From contig CAIWCD010000052.1 of the NCBI GenBank assembly GCA_903911145.1, positions 1 through 64,000 of the forward strand: DNA of 64,000 nt. Reading direction: 5' to 3'. Positions 35,695-44,486 of the stretch are shown here, piece after piece. The DNA is from an uncultured delta proteobacterium. Lineage in GTDB: Bacteria; Myxococcota; Myxococcia; Myxococcales; 40CM-4-68-19. Every line of letters begins with the position of its first letter. Positions within the stretch are counted from its first letter, which is position 1. Position numbers and translations under genes: made by a program. Below the pieces are notes generated by a model. It worked only from the letters and a program-made list of their open reading frames with translations, did not search any database and was not told the DNA's origin.

Positions 35695-36648
35695 ATGCAC
35701 ACGTACTCAACATCGGAGCGGTTCGCCGCTCTCGACGAGCAGGATCGCGGGCGCCTCGATGCGCTCAGCAAGCTCGATCACTACGCAGCGGGCGAGCAGG
35801 TTGCGAACAGCGACCATCCTGCCGAGTGGCTGTTTCTCATTGTCCGCGGCAAGGTCGAACTGCGCGCGGGTCGCGACGCCGCGGAGGTCGTGCTCGCGAC
35901 GCTCGAGGCCGGGGACCTCTTTGGCGAACTCGAGAGCTTCGCGCAGATGCCGGGCCTGCGCTACGTCGCGCTCGAGGAGACGTTCGCCTGGGCCCTGGCG
36001 AAGAATCCGCTCAAGCAGGAACTGCGGCTGCACCGCCCCCTCGCGGCGGGAATGCTGTCCGTCTATGGCCGCTCGATCTCCGAGAAACTGCGCGCGGCCA
36101 GTGCGGCCCTCGCTGCGCTGCCTGCGGATGCGCACGGGCTGTCGCGCCCTCCGCCGCCTGCGCGCGCGGCCGGCGACGCGGAGGAGGTCATCGGGCCGCT
36201 CGGTCGCCCCGCACATCTGAGTGCCGAGGAGGCCGGCTGGCTTGCTCTGCTGGGCGCGCAGCGCACCGTTCGAGCAGGCGAGACCATCGTGCGAGAGGGA
36301 GACGCCGGCGCGAGCTTCTTCGTCGTGGCAACAGGACGCGCGCAAGTGCGCAAACGCGGCGTTCTCGACGTGGAAGGAGAGCGCACGCTTGCTGAATTGG
36401 CCGATGGAGATCTCTTCGGCTTCATGTCGTTCGTCGATCGCAAGCCCCGCTCCGCGTCGGTCATCGCTGTCGATGATTGCGTGCTCGCAGAGATCGACGC
36501 CGGAGCGCTCGAGACCGCGCTGCGCTTGAACTTTACGGTGAGCTTCCGATTCCTCGGCACGCTCTGCAACGTGCTCGGCCGCACATTCCGCGACACGGCA
36601 GAGCAGATCCTGCTTGCCGCCTCTCCCGTGCAGGATAAGAGACTCTGA
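35695..36648 (+). CDS. Protein with two cyclic-nucleotide-binding domains
   Basis: A 317-residue protein with two CRP-type beta-barrel domains, about 1-120 (AEWLFLIVRGKVELRAGRD, GDLFGELESF) and about 180-300 (TIVREGDAGASFFVVATGRA, DGDLFGFMSFVDRKPRSASV). The second keeps a phosphate-binding cassette-like RxxSASV pattern. No helix-turn-helix is seen, so it is not a classical CRP. ATG 35695 has GGTGGGG upstream. The last base of its stop codon is the first of the FadL-like porin start (TGATG), so the two are likely co-expressed. Confidence 0.8.
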   Translation: MHTYSTSERFAALDEQDRGRLDALSKLDHYAAGEQVANSDHPAEWLFLIVRGKVELRAGRDAAEVVLATLEAGDLFGELESFAQMPGLRYVALEETFAWALAKNPLKQELRLHRPLAAGMLSVYGRSISEKLRAASAALAALPADAHGLSRPPPPARAAGDAEEVIGPLGRPAHLSAEEAGWLALLGAQRTVRAGETIVREGDAGASFFVVATGRAQVRKRGVLDVEGERTLAELADGDLFGFMSFVDRKPRSASVIAVDDCVLAEIDAGALETALRLNFTVSFRFLGTLCNVLGRTFRDTAEQILLAASPVQDKRL

Positions 36649-38105
36649 TGATCGACGCCTCAAGACGAATTCACCGACCACGCGGCAGGTCGGCGTGCCG
36701 CTTCGTTCGCGCACTATGCATCGCCGCGGCGATGGCGGCAGGCGGCGCGCGGGCCTCGGGAGAGGGCATCCCCGATCTCGGCACTGAGGCGTTGGGCGAA
36801 GGCTCCGCGCAGATCGCCTCGCCGCAGAACATGACTGCGCCCTGGTACAACCCGGCAGGCCTCGCTGGCCTGAGCGGCCCGATCATCGAGATCGACCTGC
36901 GGCTCGCGTGGCATCGCGTCGGCTTTCAGCGTCTCCAGGCCGACGGCAGCAATCCGCACGTCTGGGACCCGGTCAACAACAATGCGAACATCACGCCGCT
37001 CTCAACCGTGCCGACCGGCGGCTTCGCCGTTCCCATTCGCGCGATGCCGTTTCCTTTCGTCGCGTCACTCGGCGGCTTTCCGTTCAATGGTGCCACTGGC
37101 TACCAGTATCCAGATCCGGCCGCGCTGCAGAAGAATGGCCTGACTCCGGCGCAGATCGAAATGGCGGCTCCGCAGCGCTACTCGAGCATCCTCTCCTCCT
37201 CGAAGATCTATGTCGCCGCGCTCGGCGTCGCGGCCCGGCCCATCTCGTGGCTCGATCTCGGTGCCAATCTGCAGTTCGTCAACGCCTCTTTCGGAACGCG
37301 CCAGTCGATCTCCTCGGGGATCACGGCTGGCGAGTACAGCGAGTTTGATGCCGCGCTGCAGATCGCCGGGCACGACTTCATGCGCTTGAGCGGAGCGTTC
37401 GGGCTGACTGCACGACTGCCTTGGGGCCTCGTCTTCGGCGCGTCGTACCAGCTGCCGTATCGTTTTCACGCCACCGGAACTCTCACTGCCGACATCCCGC
37501 CCACGCTGACGAGCATCGGCGCCAAGCTCTCCGGCAGCGATGCGACGCTCTCGTTCACGTTCCCCTGGTACTTCCGCGCCGGCTTGCGGCTCGTTCGCCG
37601 CGTCTTCGAGGTCGAGCTCGCGAGCACTGTCGATGGCTGGTCGACGCTCGACAACATCCGCATCGTGCCGCACAACATCTCGATCGACCTCGGCACCAAC
37701 AGCCACACCGCGCTGCCGACGTTGATACTTCCCCAGCAACTGCAGAACGCGGTCAGCGTGCGCCTCGGCGGAGAGCTGCACGTCGGCGAGTTGGCGCCCT
37801 CGGTGAAGGGACTCACTCTGCGTGCAGGCGCGCTCTACGAGACATCGGCAGTGCCGGAGCAACGGCAGACCCTGTCGCTTCCGAATTGGGCGCGGGGCTC
37901 ACTGAGCGTCGGCGGCAGCTATGACATCGGTCGATTCACACTGAGCGCAGCCTGGGCGCACTTCATCCAGCCCGAGCGCGACGTGCGCGACAGCACGGTC
38001 AAGCAGACCGTCGCGCTCCCCGGCGCAGCGCCGACCATCATCGGCAACGGGAACTACACCTCCGACCTTGATCTCTTTGGCTGCTCGGTGCTGATGCGGT
38101 TCTGA
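36648..38105 (+). CDS. FadL/OmpP1-type outer-membrane porin
   Basis: A 485-residue beta-barrel protein. After a Sec signal (ALCIAAAMAAGGARASGEGI, cleavage near RAS-GEG) comes the FadL-like N-terminal segment GTEALGEGSAQIASPQNMTA with PWYNPAGLAGL, then alternating beta strands to a C-terminal Phe (CSVLMRF). FadL-type porins take up hydrophobic compounds. ATG 36648 overlaps the previous stop (TGATG). Its neighbour, a cyclic-nucleotide-binding protein, may sense or control it. Substrate unknown. Confidence 0.85.
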   Translation: MIDASRRIHRPRGRSACRFVRALCIAAAMAAGGARASGEGIPDLGTEALGEGSAQIASPQNMTAPWYNPAGLAGLSGPIIEIDLRLAWHRVGFQRLQADGSNPHVWDPVNNNANITPLSTVPTGGFAVPIRAMPFPFVASLGGFPFNGATGYQYPDPAALQKNGLTPAQIEMAAPQRYSSILSSSKIYVAALGVAARPISWLDLGANLQFVNASFGTRQSISSGITAGEYSEFDAALQIAGHDFMRLSGAFGLTARLPWGLVFGASYQLPYRFHATGTLTADIPPTLTSIGAKLSGSDATLSFTFPWYFRAGLRLVRRVFEVELASTVDGWSTLDNIRIVPHNISIDLGTNSHTALPTLILPQQLQNAVSVRLGGELHVGELAPSVKGLTLRAGALYETSAVPEQRQTLSLPNWARGSLSVGGSYDIGRFTLSAAWAHFIQPERDVRDSTVKQTVALPGAAPTIIGNGNYTSDLDLFGCSVLMRF

Positions 38106-38123
38106 GCAGAGACGCCCTCAAAT

Positions 38124-38141
38124 ATGACAGAAGGCTGTCAT
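38124..38141. promoter_or_regulatory. Operator ATGACAG-N4-CTGTCAT before the VOC gene
   Basis: ATGACAG (38124-38130), AAGG and CTGTCAT (38135-38141) make a perfect 7-bp inverted repeat, 91 nt before the VOC gene start. A one-mismatch copy lies before the regulator gene at 38648, so this is very probably the binding site of that regulator. Confidence 0.7.
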
Positions 38142-38231
38142 TCGCCTTCGTTACGTTCACGTCATCGGGCGCGGCAATCCAGCCGCACCGACCCCGACCG
38201 CGGCCTTTGCGCTGCGGATCTCGGAGCTCCC

Positions 38232-38609
38232 GTGACGAACGCAACGAAGAACAGCCTGAACTGGTTTGAGATCCCCGCGACAGACCTCGACCGCGCCGCC
38301 CGTTTCTACGAACAGACGCTCGGCCTGAAACTCAAGCGCGAGGATTTCGGTCCCGACAAGATCGCCGTCTTCCCGGCGGCCGGAGGGGGCGTCGCCGGAT
38401 CACTGGTCGCCGGCCCGAACCGCCGGCCATCGGCGGAGGGCTCCCTGATCTTCCTCGGCGCACCGGACGTGGCGGCCGCGCTCGCACGCGCCACCAGCGC
38501 GGGCGGCAAGAGCGTCTCCGGGATCGTCGACATCGGCGAGATGGGGAGCTTCGCCATCGTGCTCGACACCGAAGGCAATCGGGTCGGTCTGCATCAAGAG
38601 AAGCACTGA
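38232..38609 (+). CDS. VOC family protein (glyoxalase/bleomycin-resistance fold)
   Basis: A 125-residue protein of one VOC domain: LNWFEIPATDLDRAARFYEQ followed by TLGLKL, a GSLVAG-type beta strand and SFAIVLDTEGNRVGLHQEK at the end. Metal ligands are probably the N-terminal region acidic/His residues, but I cannot fix them. GTG 38232 follows GGAGCTCC. It is directly preceded by the operator at 38124 and followed by the regulator with the same site, so expression is probably controlled by that regulator. Confidence 0.85.
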   Translation: MTNATKNSLNWFEIPATDLDRAARFYEQTLGLKLKREDFGPDKIAVFPAAGGGVAGSLVAGPNRRPSAEGSLIFLGAPDVAAALARATSAGGKSVSGIVDIGEMGSFAIVLDTEGNRVGLHQEKH

Positions 38610-38647
38610 TATCTGCATCGAGCCTGCGTCTGCGCCTCTCGACCGGG

Positions 38648-38665
38648 ATGGCAGTCTTCTGTCAT
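38648..38665. promoter_or_regulatory. Operator ATGGCAG-N4-CTGTCAT before the regulator gene
   Basis: ATGGCAG (38648-38654), TCTT and CTGTCAT (38659-38665) differ from the upstream site at one base. It lies 11 nt before the regulator start. This suggests autoregulation. Confidence 0.65.
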
Positions 38666-38675
38666 CTTTATCGAC

Positions 38676-39323
38676 ATGCGCAGACAGGCAAGACTCTTCG
38701 CCATCGCGGAGCACCTCCGCGCGCGACGCACGGGCGTAACCGCCGAGGAGCTGGCGGCGCGGTTTCACGTCAGCCCACGCACGCTGTTTCGCGACCTGGC
38801 AGCGCTGCGCGATGCATCGCTGCCGATCATCGCCGACCGGGGGAGAGGGGGAGGAGTCGCGCTCGACCGCGGCTACAGCCTCCCTCCCGTCAACTTCAAC
38901 GCCCGCGAAGCAGCCGTGCTCGTCGCGCTGGGGAACTGGGCGACGGAGCAGCGACTGCTCCCGTTCGTCGATACGCTCCAGTCCGCGCTGGACAAGGTCC
39001 GCGGCGCGCTCACACTTGGCGCGCAGAGGGAACTTACGCAGCATCTGCGTTCGCTCCGCTTCGTCGGAGTCCCGGGACTGCCAGTGCGCAAGGAGGTGCG
39101 GCGCGCGATCGAAGAGGCCTGGTTCGAGCAGCAGCCGATCGGGCTGCGCTACACCCGCGCCGATGGAACGACTGGCGCGCGCACCGTGAGGATTCGCGGG
39201 CTGGTGATGGAGCGAGGCCGCACGCTCGTCGAGTGCGAGGACGTGCTCAGCGGAGAGGAGCGAAGCCTGCGTCTCGATCGGATCGATCTTGCGCCGAGGC
39301 CGCGCCGCCGCGCGAAGCCGTAG
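38676..39323 (+). CDS. HTH/WYL (YafY-type) transcriptional regulator
   Basis: A 215-residue regulator. The N-terminus RRQARLFAIAEHLRARRTGV and TAEELAARFHVSPRTLFRDL is a type-11 helix-turn-helix, and the remainder resembles the linker and ligand-binding WYL region, with YTRADGTTGARTVRIRGLVM in the WYL position, though the canonical W-Y-L triad is not obvious. ATG 38676. It is coded beside a VOC protein, and both promoters carry a matching inverted repeat. It probably represses or activates both genes in response to a small ligand. Confidence 0.85.
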   Translation: MRRQARLFAIAEHLRARRTGVTAEELAARFHVSPRTLFRDLAALRDASLPIIADRGRGGGVALDRGYSLPPVNFNAREAAVLVALGNWATEQRLLPFVDTLQSALDKVRGALTLGAQRELTQHLRSLRFVGVPGLPVRKEVRRAIEEAWFEQQPIGLRYTRADGTTGARTVRIRGLVMERGRTLVECEDVLSGEERSLRLDRIDLAPRPRRRAKP

Positions 39324-39326
39324 ACG

Positions 39327-40931
39327 CTACAGCTTGCTGACGAGCGGGAGCGCGCTGAGGAACGACTTGATGTCCTCCTCGTTGAAGAAGATGCCGCCGC
39401 CGATGAAATAGTCCCTCCCGCTGATGATGCGGCTTGGTGACGTCGGATCTTCGATCGGCTTGTTGAACACGTCGTCCACGCCCGCCGTCAGCATCAGGTG
39501 TCCGAGGAACCGATAGTCCGCGTAGAGCTTCATGCGCGGATGGTCCTTGAGCGGATTGGCGAACTCGAAGACGTCGCTCGAGATGACGAGATCGTCGTTG
39601 AAGAGATGGAACTTCACACCGAAGCCACCGGAGCTCTCGATGATACCGAAGCGCGCAGAGATGAAACCGAACCGCTTGGCGAGATAGACGCTGTACTTGA
39701 GATCGCGCGTCGTCGTGATCTGCTGCAGGTTCGCCGGATAGTAGGGATTGTTGCTGGCGACGCCGAGCACGGTGTTCTGCACCTGCACGAGCTTGGTCAC
39801 GCCGCGCGGATCATCGACGATCTCGAAGCCGTACCACTTGTCGGGTCGCGGGATCAGCCGCAGCGAGAAGTAGTTCTTTGCCCACGGGTTGTAGGCGACG
39901 TTGCTCGCCTGCGGTGTCGACTGCGGCGTCAGGACTCCGGCGAAGATCTCGGTGCGCGTCGAGACTTCGATCTGCATCTGCGAGCCGCGCCCGAGAAGAT
40001 TCGAGATGCTGGTCGTCGCCTTGTCGAGATTCTTCGCGAGCGTGTCATCGTTGATCAGATGCCCGATCGTGCCTTCGCCGCGGTTGATCTTGTCGGTCAC
40101 CGACTCGACGTTCGCGAGCGTCTTGTCGAGCTTCTCCAGGTTGCTCTTGATGCTCTTGACCGTGTCGTTGACCTCGCCCTTCCCGGGCGTACCGACCATC
40201 CCCTGGATGCTCTTGAGGATGTCGCGGGCCTCGGCGGTGGCGTCGCGCGTGTTGGCGAGGATCTGAGCCACGTTCTGCTGCTGGCCCGAGGACATGTTGC
40301 GCAGGTCGCCGGAGAAATCGCGGAAGTTCTCGATGGTGTCGTCGAGCTTCTCGCCGCTGCTGTCGACGATCCTCTCGACCCGCTTGGTGATCGCCGCGAG
40401 TCCTTCGACAATCGACTTGAGGTTCTGCTGCCCTTCGTCGCTGCCGAGCACTTTGCGCAGCGAGCGGGTCACCTCCTGGATGTCGTCGGCGATGTGCCCC
40501 ATCGAGGTGAAGATCTCGTTCACTCCCGGTTGGCGGATGACGTTCTTGATCTCGTCGCCGTCGACGAGCAGCGGCTCATTCGGAGAGCCCGGCTTCACGT
40601 CGAGGAGGAAGTCTCCCAGAATGCTCTCGCTGCGCTTGGTGATCGCAGCATCGCGATGGAGCGCGAACTTCTTCTCAATACGGATGAAGATGCGCGCGCG
40701 CGCGGCGGCCTCGTCGAGTTCGACCTTCTCGACCGTGCCGATGACGATGCCCGCGACCTGCACCCGCGTGCGGATGCCGAGGCCGGTGGCGTCGTCGAAC
40801 ACGGCCGACACGACGTAACTGCCACCGTGGCTGAACGACTTGCCGCCGATCAGCGTCAGCCCGACGAAAAACGCGCCGATGGCCAGCAGCACGACTGCGC
40901 CGACCTTGAAGGAGTTGGAGATCTGGCTCAA
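39327..40931 (-). CDS. mlaD: MlaD/MCE-domain protein with C-terminal beta-rich domain
   Basis: A 534-residue lipid-transport protein. One N-terminal helix (about 9-30) anchors it, an MCE domain occupies about 38-118 (GLGIRTRVQVAGIVIGTVEK), a long helical, probably coiled-coil region runs about 125-310, and residues about 335-534 are beta-rich with repeated aromatic ends (LKYSVYLAKRFGFISARFGI; ITTTRDLKYSVYL) as in outer-membrane barrel domains. Start is TTG 40931; no ATG or GTG is available. Typical MlaD has only the first two parts (about 180 residues). With MlaE and MlaF next door it should move phospholipids between membranes. Confidence 0.88.
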   Translation of the reverse strand: MSQISNSFKVGAVVLLAIGAFFVGLTLIGGKSFSHGGSYVVSAVFDDATGLGIRTRVQVAGIVIGTVEKVELDEAAARARIFIRIEKKFALHRDAAITKRSESILGDFLLDVKPGSPNEPLLVDGDEIKNVIRQPGVNEIFTSMGHIADDIQEVTRSLRKVLGSDEGQQNLKSIVEGLAAITKRVERIVDSSGEKLDDTIENFRDFSGDLRNMSSGQQQNVAQILANTRDATAEARDILKSIQGMVGTPGKGEVNDTVKSIKSNLEKLDKTLANVESVTDKINRGEGTIGHLINDDTLAKNLDKATTSISNLLGRGSQMQIEVSTRTEIFAGVLTPQSTPQASNVAYNPWAKNYFSLRLIPRPDKWYGFEIVDDPRGVTKLVQVQNTVLGVASNNPYYPANLQQITTTRDLKYSVYLAKRFGFISARFGIIESSGGFGVKFHLFNDDLVISSDVFEFANPLKDHPRMKLYADYRFLGHLMLTAGVDDVFNKPIEDPTSPSRIISGRDYFIGGGIFFNEEDIKSFLSALPLVSKL

Positions 40932-41040
40932 GGCTTGGGCTCAGCTTCTCTCTGGACGCGCACGCGGTTGAGCCGCGCGAAACGTGATTGGGTAACAGCG
41001 AACGACGGTGCAGGCAAGATCGCAGCAGCGCGTGCGTGCC

Positions 41041-41853
41041 TCATTGGCGCGCAAACCAGGTGGCGAGGAACTCCTGGGTGTGCGGCTCCTTCGAGTTGCG
41101 AAGCTGCGCGGGAGTGCCCTGCTCGACAATGACGCCGTGGTGGAGCATCGCGATGTGATCGGCGATGTGAAACGCCGAGCCGATGTCGTGCGAGATCACG
41201 ACCGACGTGACGCCGAGCTTCTTGCGCGCACCGATGATCATCTGATCGACGCTCTCGGTGGTCAGCGGATCGAGGCCCGTGGTCGGCTCATCGTAGAGAA
41301 CGATCTTCGGATCGCGGATGATCGCGCGCGCAAGCCCCACGCGCTTGCGCATGCCGCCCGACAGCTCTGCAGGAAACTTCTGCTCGACATCGAAGAGGTC
41401 GACCACCGCGAGCTTCTCTTTCACCTTCGCGCCGATCTCGTCCTCGCTCATCTTCGTGTGCTCGCGCAGCGGGAAGGCGACGTTGTCGCCCACGGTCATC
41501 GAGTCGAACAGCGCGGCGTTCTGGAAGACCATCCCCATGCGCTGCCGGAAGATCGCGAGCTCCTGGCGCGACATCACCGAGACGTTTTCTCCGTCGACGA
41601 TGACCTCACCCTTGTCCGGCTTGAAGAGTCCCATGATGTGCTTCATCAGCACGGTCTTGCCGGAACCTGAGCCGCCGAGAACCACGGTTGTGGTGCCGGG
41701 CGCCATCTGCAGATTGATGCCCTTGAGCACGCCGAAACCGTTGAACGACTTCCAGAGATCGCGCACGTCGATCATCGGTCGGTCGCTTGCGATCGCGCTC
41801 GGTCGATCGCCTGCGGCCGCGCCCCGAGCGCCTTTGCGCGATGGCTCGATCAC
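41041..41853 (-). CDS. mlaF: Mla-type ABC transporter ATP-binding protein
   Basis: ATPase that powers MCE-linked lipid transport. Walker A GGSGSGKT at about 60-67, signature LSGGM, Walker B IVLYDEPTTGLDP and a switch His in VVISHD are all present, as is the VGDNVAFPLREH motif typical of MlaF. With GTG 41853 (GTGA overlap with mlaE) it has 270 residues; an internal ATG at 41775 would remove 26 non-conserved residues. MlaB and MlaC genes are absent here. Confidence 0.93.
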   Translation of the reverse strand: MIEPSRKGARGAAAGDRPSAIASDRPMIDVRDLWKSFNGFGVLKGINLQMAPGTTTVVLGGSGSGKTVLMKHIMGLFKPDKGEVIVDGENVSVMSRQELAIFRQRMGMVFQNAALFDSMTVGDNVAFPLREHTKMSEDEIGAKVKEKLAVVDLFDVEQKFPAELSGGMRKRVGLARAIIRDPKIVLYDEPTTGLDPLTTESVDQMIIGARKKLGVTSVVISHDIGSAFHIADHIAMLHHGVIVEQGTPAQLRNSKEPHTQEFLATWFARQ

Positions 41854-42695
41854 ATCCCGCCCATTCCGCCGCCGCTCGCGGTGTTCAACGAGATCGCCGT
41901 GTAGATGTAGTCGATCGCGAAGATGGCGATGAGTCCGCTGACCACCGCTTCCGTCGTCGCGATGCCGACTCCGCGCGCGCCGCCCTCGGCCTTGTAGCCG
42001 CGGAAGCATGCGATGCAGGTGACGAAGAAACCGATCACCATCGATTTGCCGAGACCATTGAGCAGGTCGTGCGGATAGACCATCGTCTGCATGCGATTGA
42101 GGAATGCAGCCGGAGATATGTCCTGCACATAGACGTCGATGCCGTACGCGCCGGCGATGGCGATGGCGTTGAAGAGCATCGTCAAGATCGGAGCGGCCAC
42201 GGCGGCCGCGAGCACGCGCGGCACGACCAGATAATTGAGCGGATCGACGGCCATCGTTTCGAGCGCATCGATCTGCTCGGTGACGCGCATGGTGCCGAGC
42301 TCCGTCGCGATCGCGGAGCCGACGCGGGCGACGACGACGATGCAGGTGAAGATCGGCGCCAACTCGCGGGCGAGCGCGATCTCGAGCGTTGCACCGACGA
42401 GGCTCTGCGCATTGAAGAGACCGAACGCAGAGGTGAGCTGCATCGCCATGACCATGCCGGTGAATAGGCCGGTCAGACCGACGACGAACAGCGAGCCGTA
42501 CGCCATGAACTCGAGCTGCGAAAGGAAGATCGAGAAGCGGTACGGCGGGCGGGGAATGGCCGCGAGAGACTGCGCGACGAAGATGAAGAGGTCGCCGATG
42601 GTGACGACGGGCTTCTCGATCCAGGTCAGCCAGCGCGGCTTCGCTTCCGGGGCCGCCGGTTCAATCGCTGCTGGGCTCGCTGCGTGCTCGGTCAT
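41850..42695 (-). CDS. mlaE: Mla-type ABC transporter permease
   Basis: A 281-residue inner-membrane permease of the MlaE/YrbE family with about five helices. The conserved core is MVMAMQLTSAFGLFNAQSLV, ELAPIFTCIVVVARVGSAIA and TELGTMRVTEQIDALETMAV. It forms the membrane part for the MlaF ATPase and docks MlaD. ATG 42695, and its stop overlaps the ATPase start. Its N-terminal ~30 residues are Pro/Ala-rich and not conserved. Confidence 0.93.
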   Translation of the reverse strand: MTEHAASPAAIEPAAPEAKPRWLTWIEKPVVTIGDLFIFVAQSLAAIPRPPYRFSIFLSQLEFMAYGSLFVVGLTGLFTGMVMAMQLTSAFGLFNAQSLVGATLEIALARELAPIFTCIVVVARVGSAIATELGTMRVTEQIDALETMAVDPLNYLVVPRVLAAAVAAPILTMLFNAIAIAGAYGIDVYVQDISPAAFLNRMQTMVYPHDLLNGLGKSMVIGFFVTCIACFRGYKAEGGARGVGIATTEAVVSGLIAIFAIDYIYTAISLNTASGGGMGGM

Positions 42696-42741
42696 CGAGC
42701 CAGCCTTCTAGCAGGGGTTCGCGCTTTCCGAAAAAAGCTGC

Positions 42742-43956
42742 TTAGAGCGCGACGCGTGGGACGCGAGCGGAGATGTCGCAGAAGATCTCGTACGCGATGG
42801 TGCCGCAGCGGTCGGCCAGTTCGCCGACATCGAGATGCTCTCCGCCCTGCGCGCCGAGCAGGATCGCTTCGTCACCGAGCTGCACGCCCGGAACATCCGT
42901 GACGTCGGCCATCATCATGTCCATGCAGACAGTGCCGGCGATCGCGCAGCGGCGGCCGCCGACCAGCACGTTGCCGATGTTCGTCAGTTGTCTTCGATAA
43001 CCATCTGCGTAGCCGACCGGCAGCGTCGCGATCACGCTCGGCCTGCGCGCGACCCACTTGTGGCCGTACGAGATCGGTGTGCCGACGGGGACCGACTTCA
43101 GATGGCTGATCCCCGTCGCCCACGAGAGCGCCGGGCGAAGATCGGCGAGCCCCGAGAAGCGCGGTGCGGGCACAGCGCCATAGAGCATCAGTCCCGGGCG
43201 CACGAGATCGAAATGCGAAGCGGGCAGATCGAGAACGGCAGCGCTGTTGGCGAGATGGCAGAGACCGAGCGGCTGGCGTGCATCGACGAGCTGCGCGCGC
43301 GCTGTGGCGAACAACTCGAGCGCGCGCACGGTCGCCGCGGGGTCTCGCAAATCGGCGTTGGCAAAGTGGGAGCAGAGGCCGGTGAAGCGAACCTCCGGTC
43401 GGCCACGGGCGTGATCAAGCAGCGCGCCCAGATCGCCGGGCTGCACGCCAATGCGACCCATTCCCGTGTCGATCTTGAGATGCGCCTCAGCGATCAGACC
43501 TGCGCTGCGCGCGGCCGCGGCGTATCCGTCGAACTGATCGGCGCGATAGATGATCGGCGTGATCCGATTCGCGATGAGCAGCGCGTAGTCGGTGTACTGG
43601 CCACCGAGCACGAGGATCGGCGCGGTCAGACCTGCACGTCGAAGCTGCAGGCCTTCTTCAACGAGCGCGACGCCAAGCCAATCTGCGCCGTGGGCGACGA
43701 ACTCGCGCGCACAGAGCACAGCTCCGTGGCCGTAGGCATCGGCCTTGACCACCGCGAGCACCCGCGAGCGCGGAGCGCAGCGGCGAACCTGCGCGAGATT
43801 GTGCGCGAGCGCGGTTCGATCGATGCGCGCTTCCGTGGGACGCACCCGAACATCGAATGCGCGGCGCGCCGGATCGGGCGGCATCGAGGGAGAAACGCGT
43901 GCAGTCGGATCAACTGAAGAGGAAGACACGAAGCTCCTTGGCGAGCGCGGCCGCAT
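42742..43956 (-). CDS. alr: Alanine racemase
   Basis: PLP enzyme that makes D-alanine for peptidoglycan. The PLP lysine is in VVKADAYGHG (Lys71 with this start), the C-terminal barrel-partner Tyr lies in ISYGHKWVAR, and HLKIDTGMGRIGV, LPVGYADGYRR and GTVCMDMMMADVTD are family motifs. I chose ATG 43956, preceded by GGGAG; ATG 43884 would give a tighter N-terminus without a ribosome site. It diverges from the small zinc-motif gene at 44027. Confidence 0.94.
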   Translation of the reverse strand: MRPRSPRSFVSSSSVDPTARVSPSMPPDPARRAFDVRVRPTEARIDRTALAHNLAQVRRCAPRSRVLAVVKADAYGHGAVLCAREFVAHGADWLGVALVEEGLQLRRAGLTAPILVLGGQYTDYALLIANRITPIIYRADQFDGYAAAARSAGLIAEAHLKIDTGMGRIGVQPGDLGALLDHARGRPEVRFTGLCSHFANADLRDPAATVRALELFATARAQLVDARQPLGLCHLANSAAVLDLPASHFDLVRPGLMLYGAVPAPRFSGLADLRPALSWATGISHLKSVPVGTPISYGHKWVARRPSVIATLPVGYADGYRRQLTNIGNVLVGGRRCAIAGTVCMDMMMADVTDVPGVQLGDEAILLGAQGGEHLDVGELADRCGTIAYEIFCDISARVPRVAL

Positions 43957-44026
43957 CTTTCTCCCGAGTGACGAACGCGCACAAGCATCGACAAGGCTCC
44001 CCCCGAGCGCATAGCTTCCCCGGCCA

Positions 44027-44440
44027 ATGACCATCGCTCACAGAGTTGGCGGCGACATCGACGCCTCCTGCACCCGCTGCAAGATGATCCTCGGACACAC
44101 CATCCTCGCGATGGTCGGAAGCAAGCCCGCGCGCGTGCGCTGCAACACCTGCCAGGGCGAGCACAACTTCCACGCACCTGCCTCGCCGGCCGCAGCGAAG
44201 GTCAAGACCAAGGCAGCGACCACGCGCGCGAGCAAGGCAGAGATCACCAGCCTCGAGGCGCTGCTCGCCGGAAAAGACATCTCTCGCGCACGCCGCTACT
44301 CGGTGAAGGAGCTCTTCGGCGACGGAGAGGTGCTTTCCCATCCCACGTTCGGGATCGGCATCGTCCGCGAAGTGCGCAGCGACAAGCTCACCGTCGTGTT
44401 CAACGCGGGGACCAAGACGCTCGTGCACGGCAAGCACTAG
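44027..44440 (+). CDS. Small zinc-motif protein, CarD-like C-terminus suspected
   Basis: A 137-residue protein. The N-terminus has CTRCKMILGH and CNTCQGEHNF, four cysteines arranged as a zinc ribbon. A basic Ala/Lys linker follows, then about 50 residues (VKELFGDGEVLSHPTFGIGI, VREVRSDKLTVVFNAGTKTL) that resemble the small beta fold seen in CarD/CdnL- or SH3-like RNA polymerase-binding domains. ATG 44027 is 70 nt from alr. Such proteins recur in Myxococcota genomes, but I know no function. Confidence 0.7.
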   Translation: MTIAHRVGGDIDASCTRCKMILGHTILAMVGSKPARVRCNTCQGEHNFHAPASPAAAKVKTKAATTRASKAEITSLEALLAGKDISRARRYSVKELFGDGEVLSHPTFGIGIVREVRSDKLTVVFNAGTKTLVHGKH

Positions 44441-44486
44441 ATCGCGCAAGTCCGCGCCCAGAACGGCCGCGCGACGCCTGCGGAGT

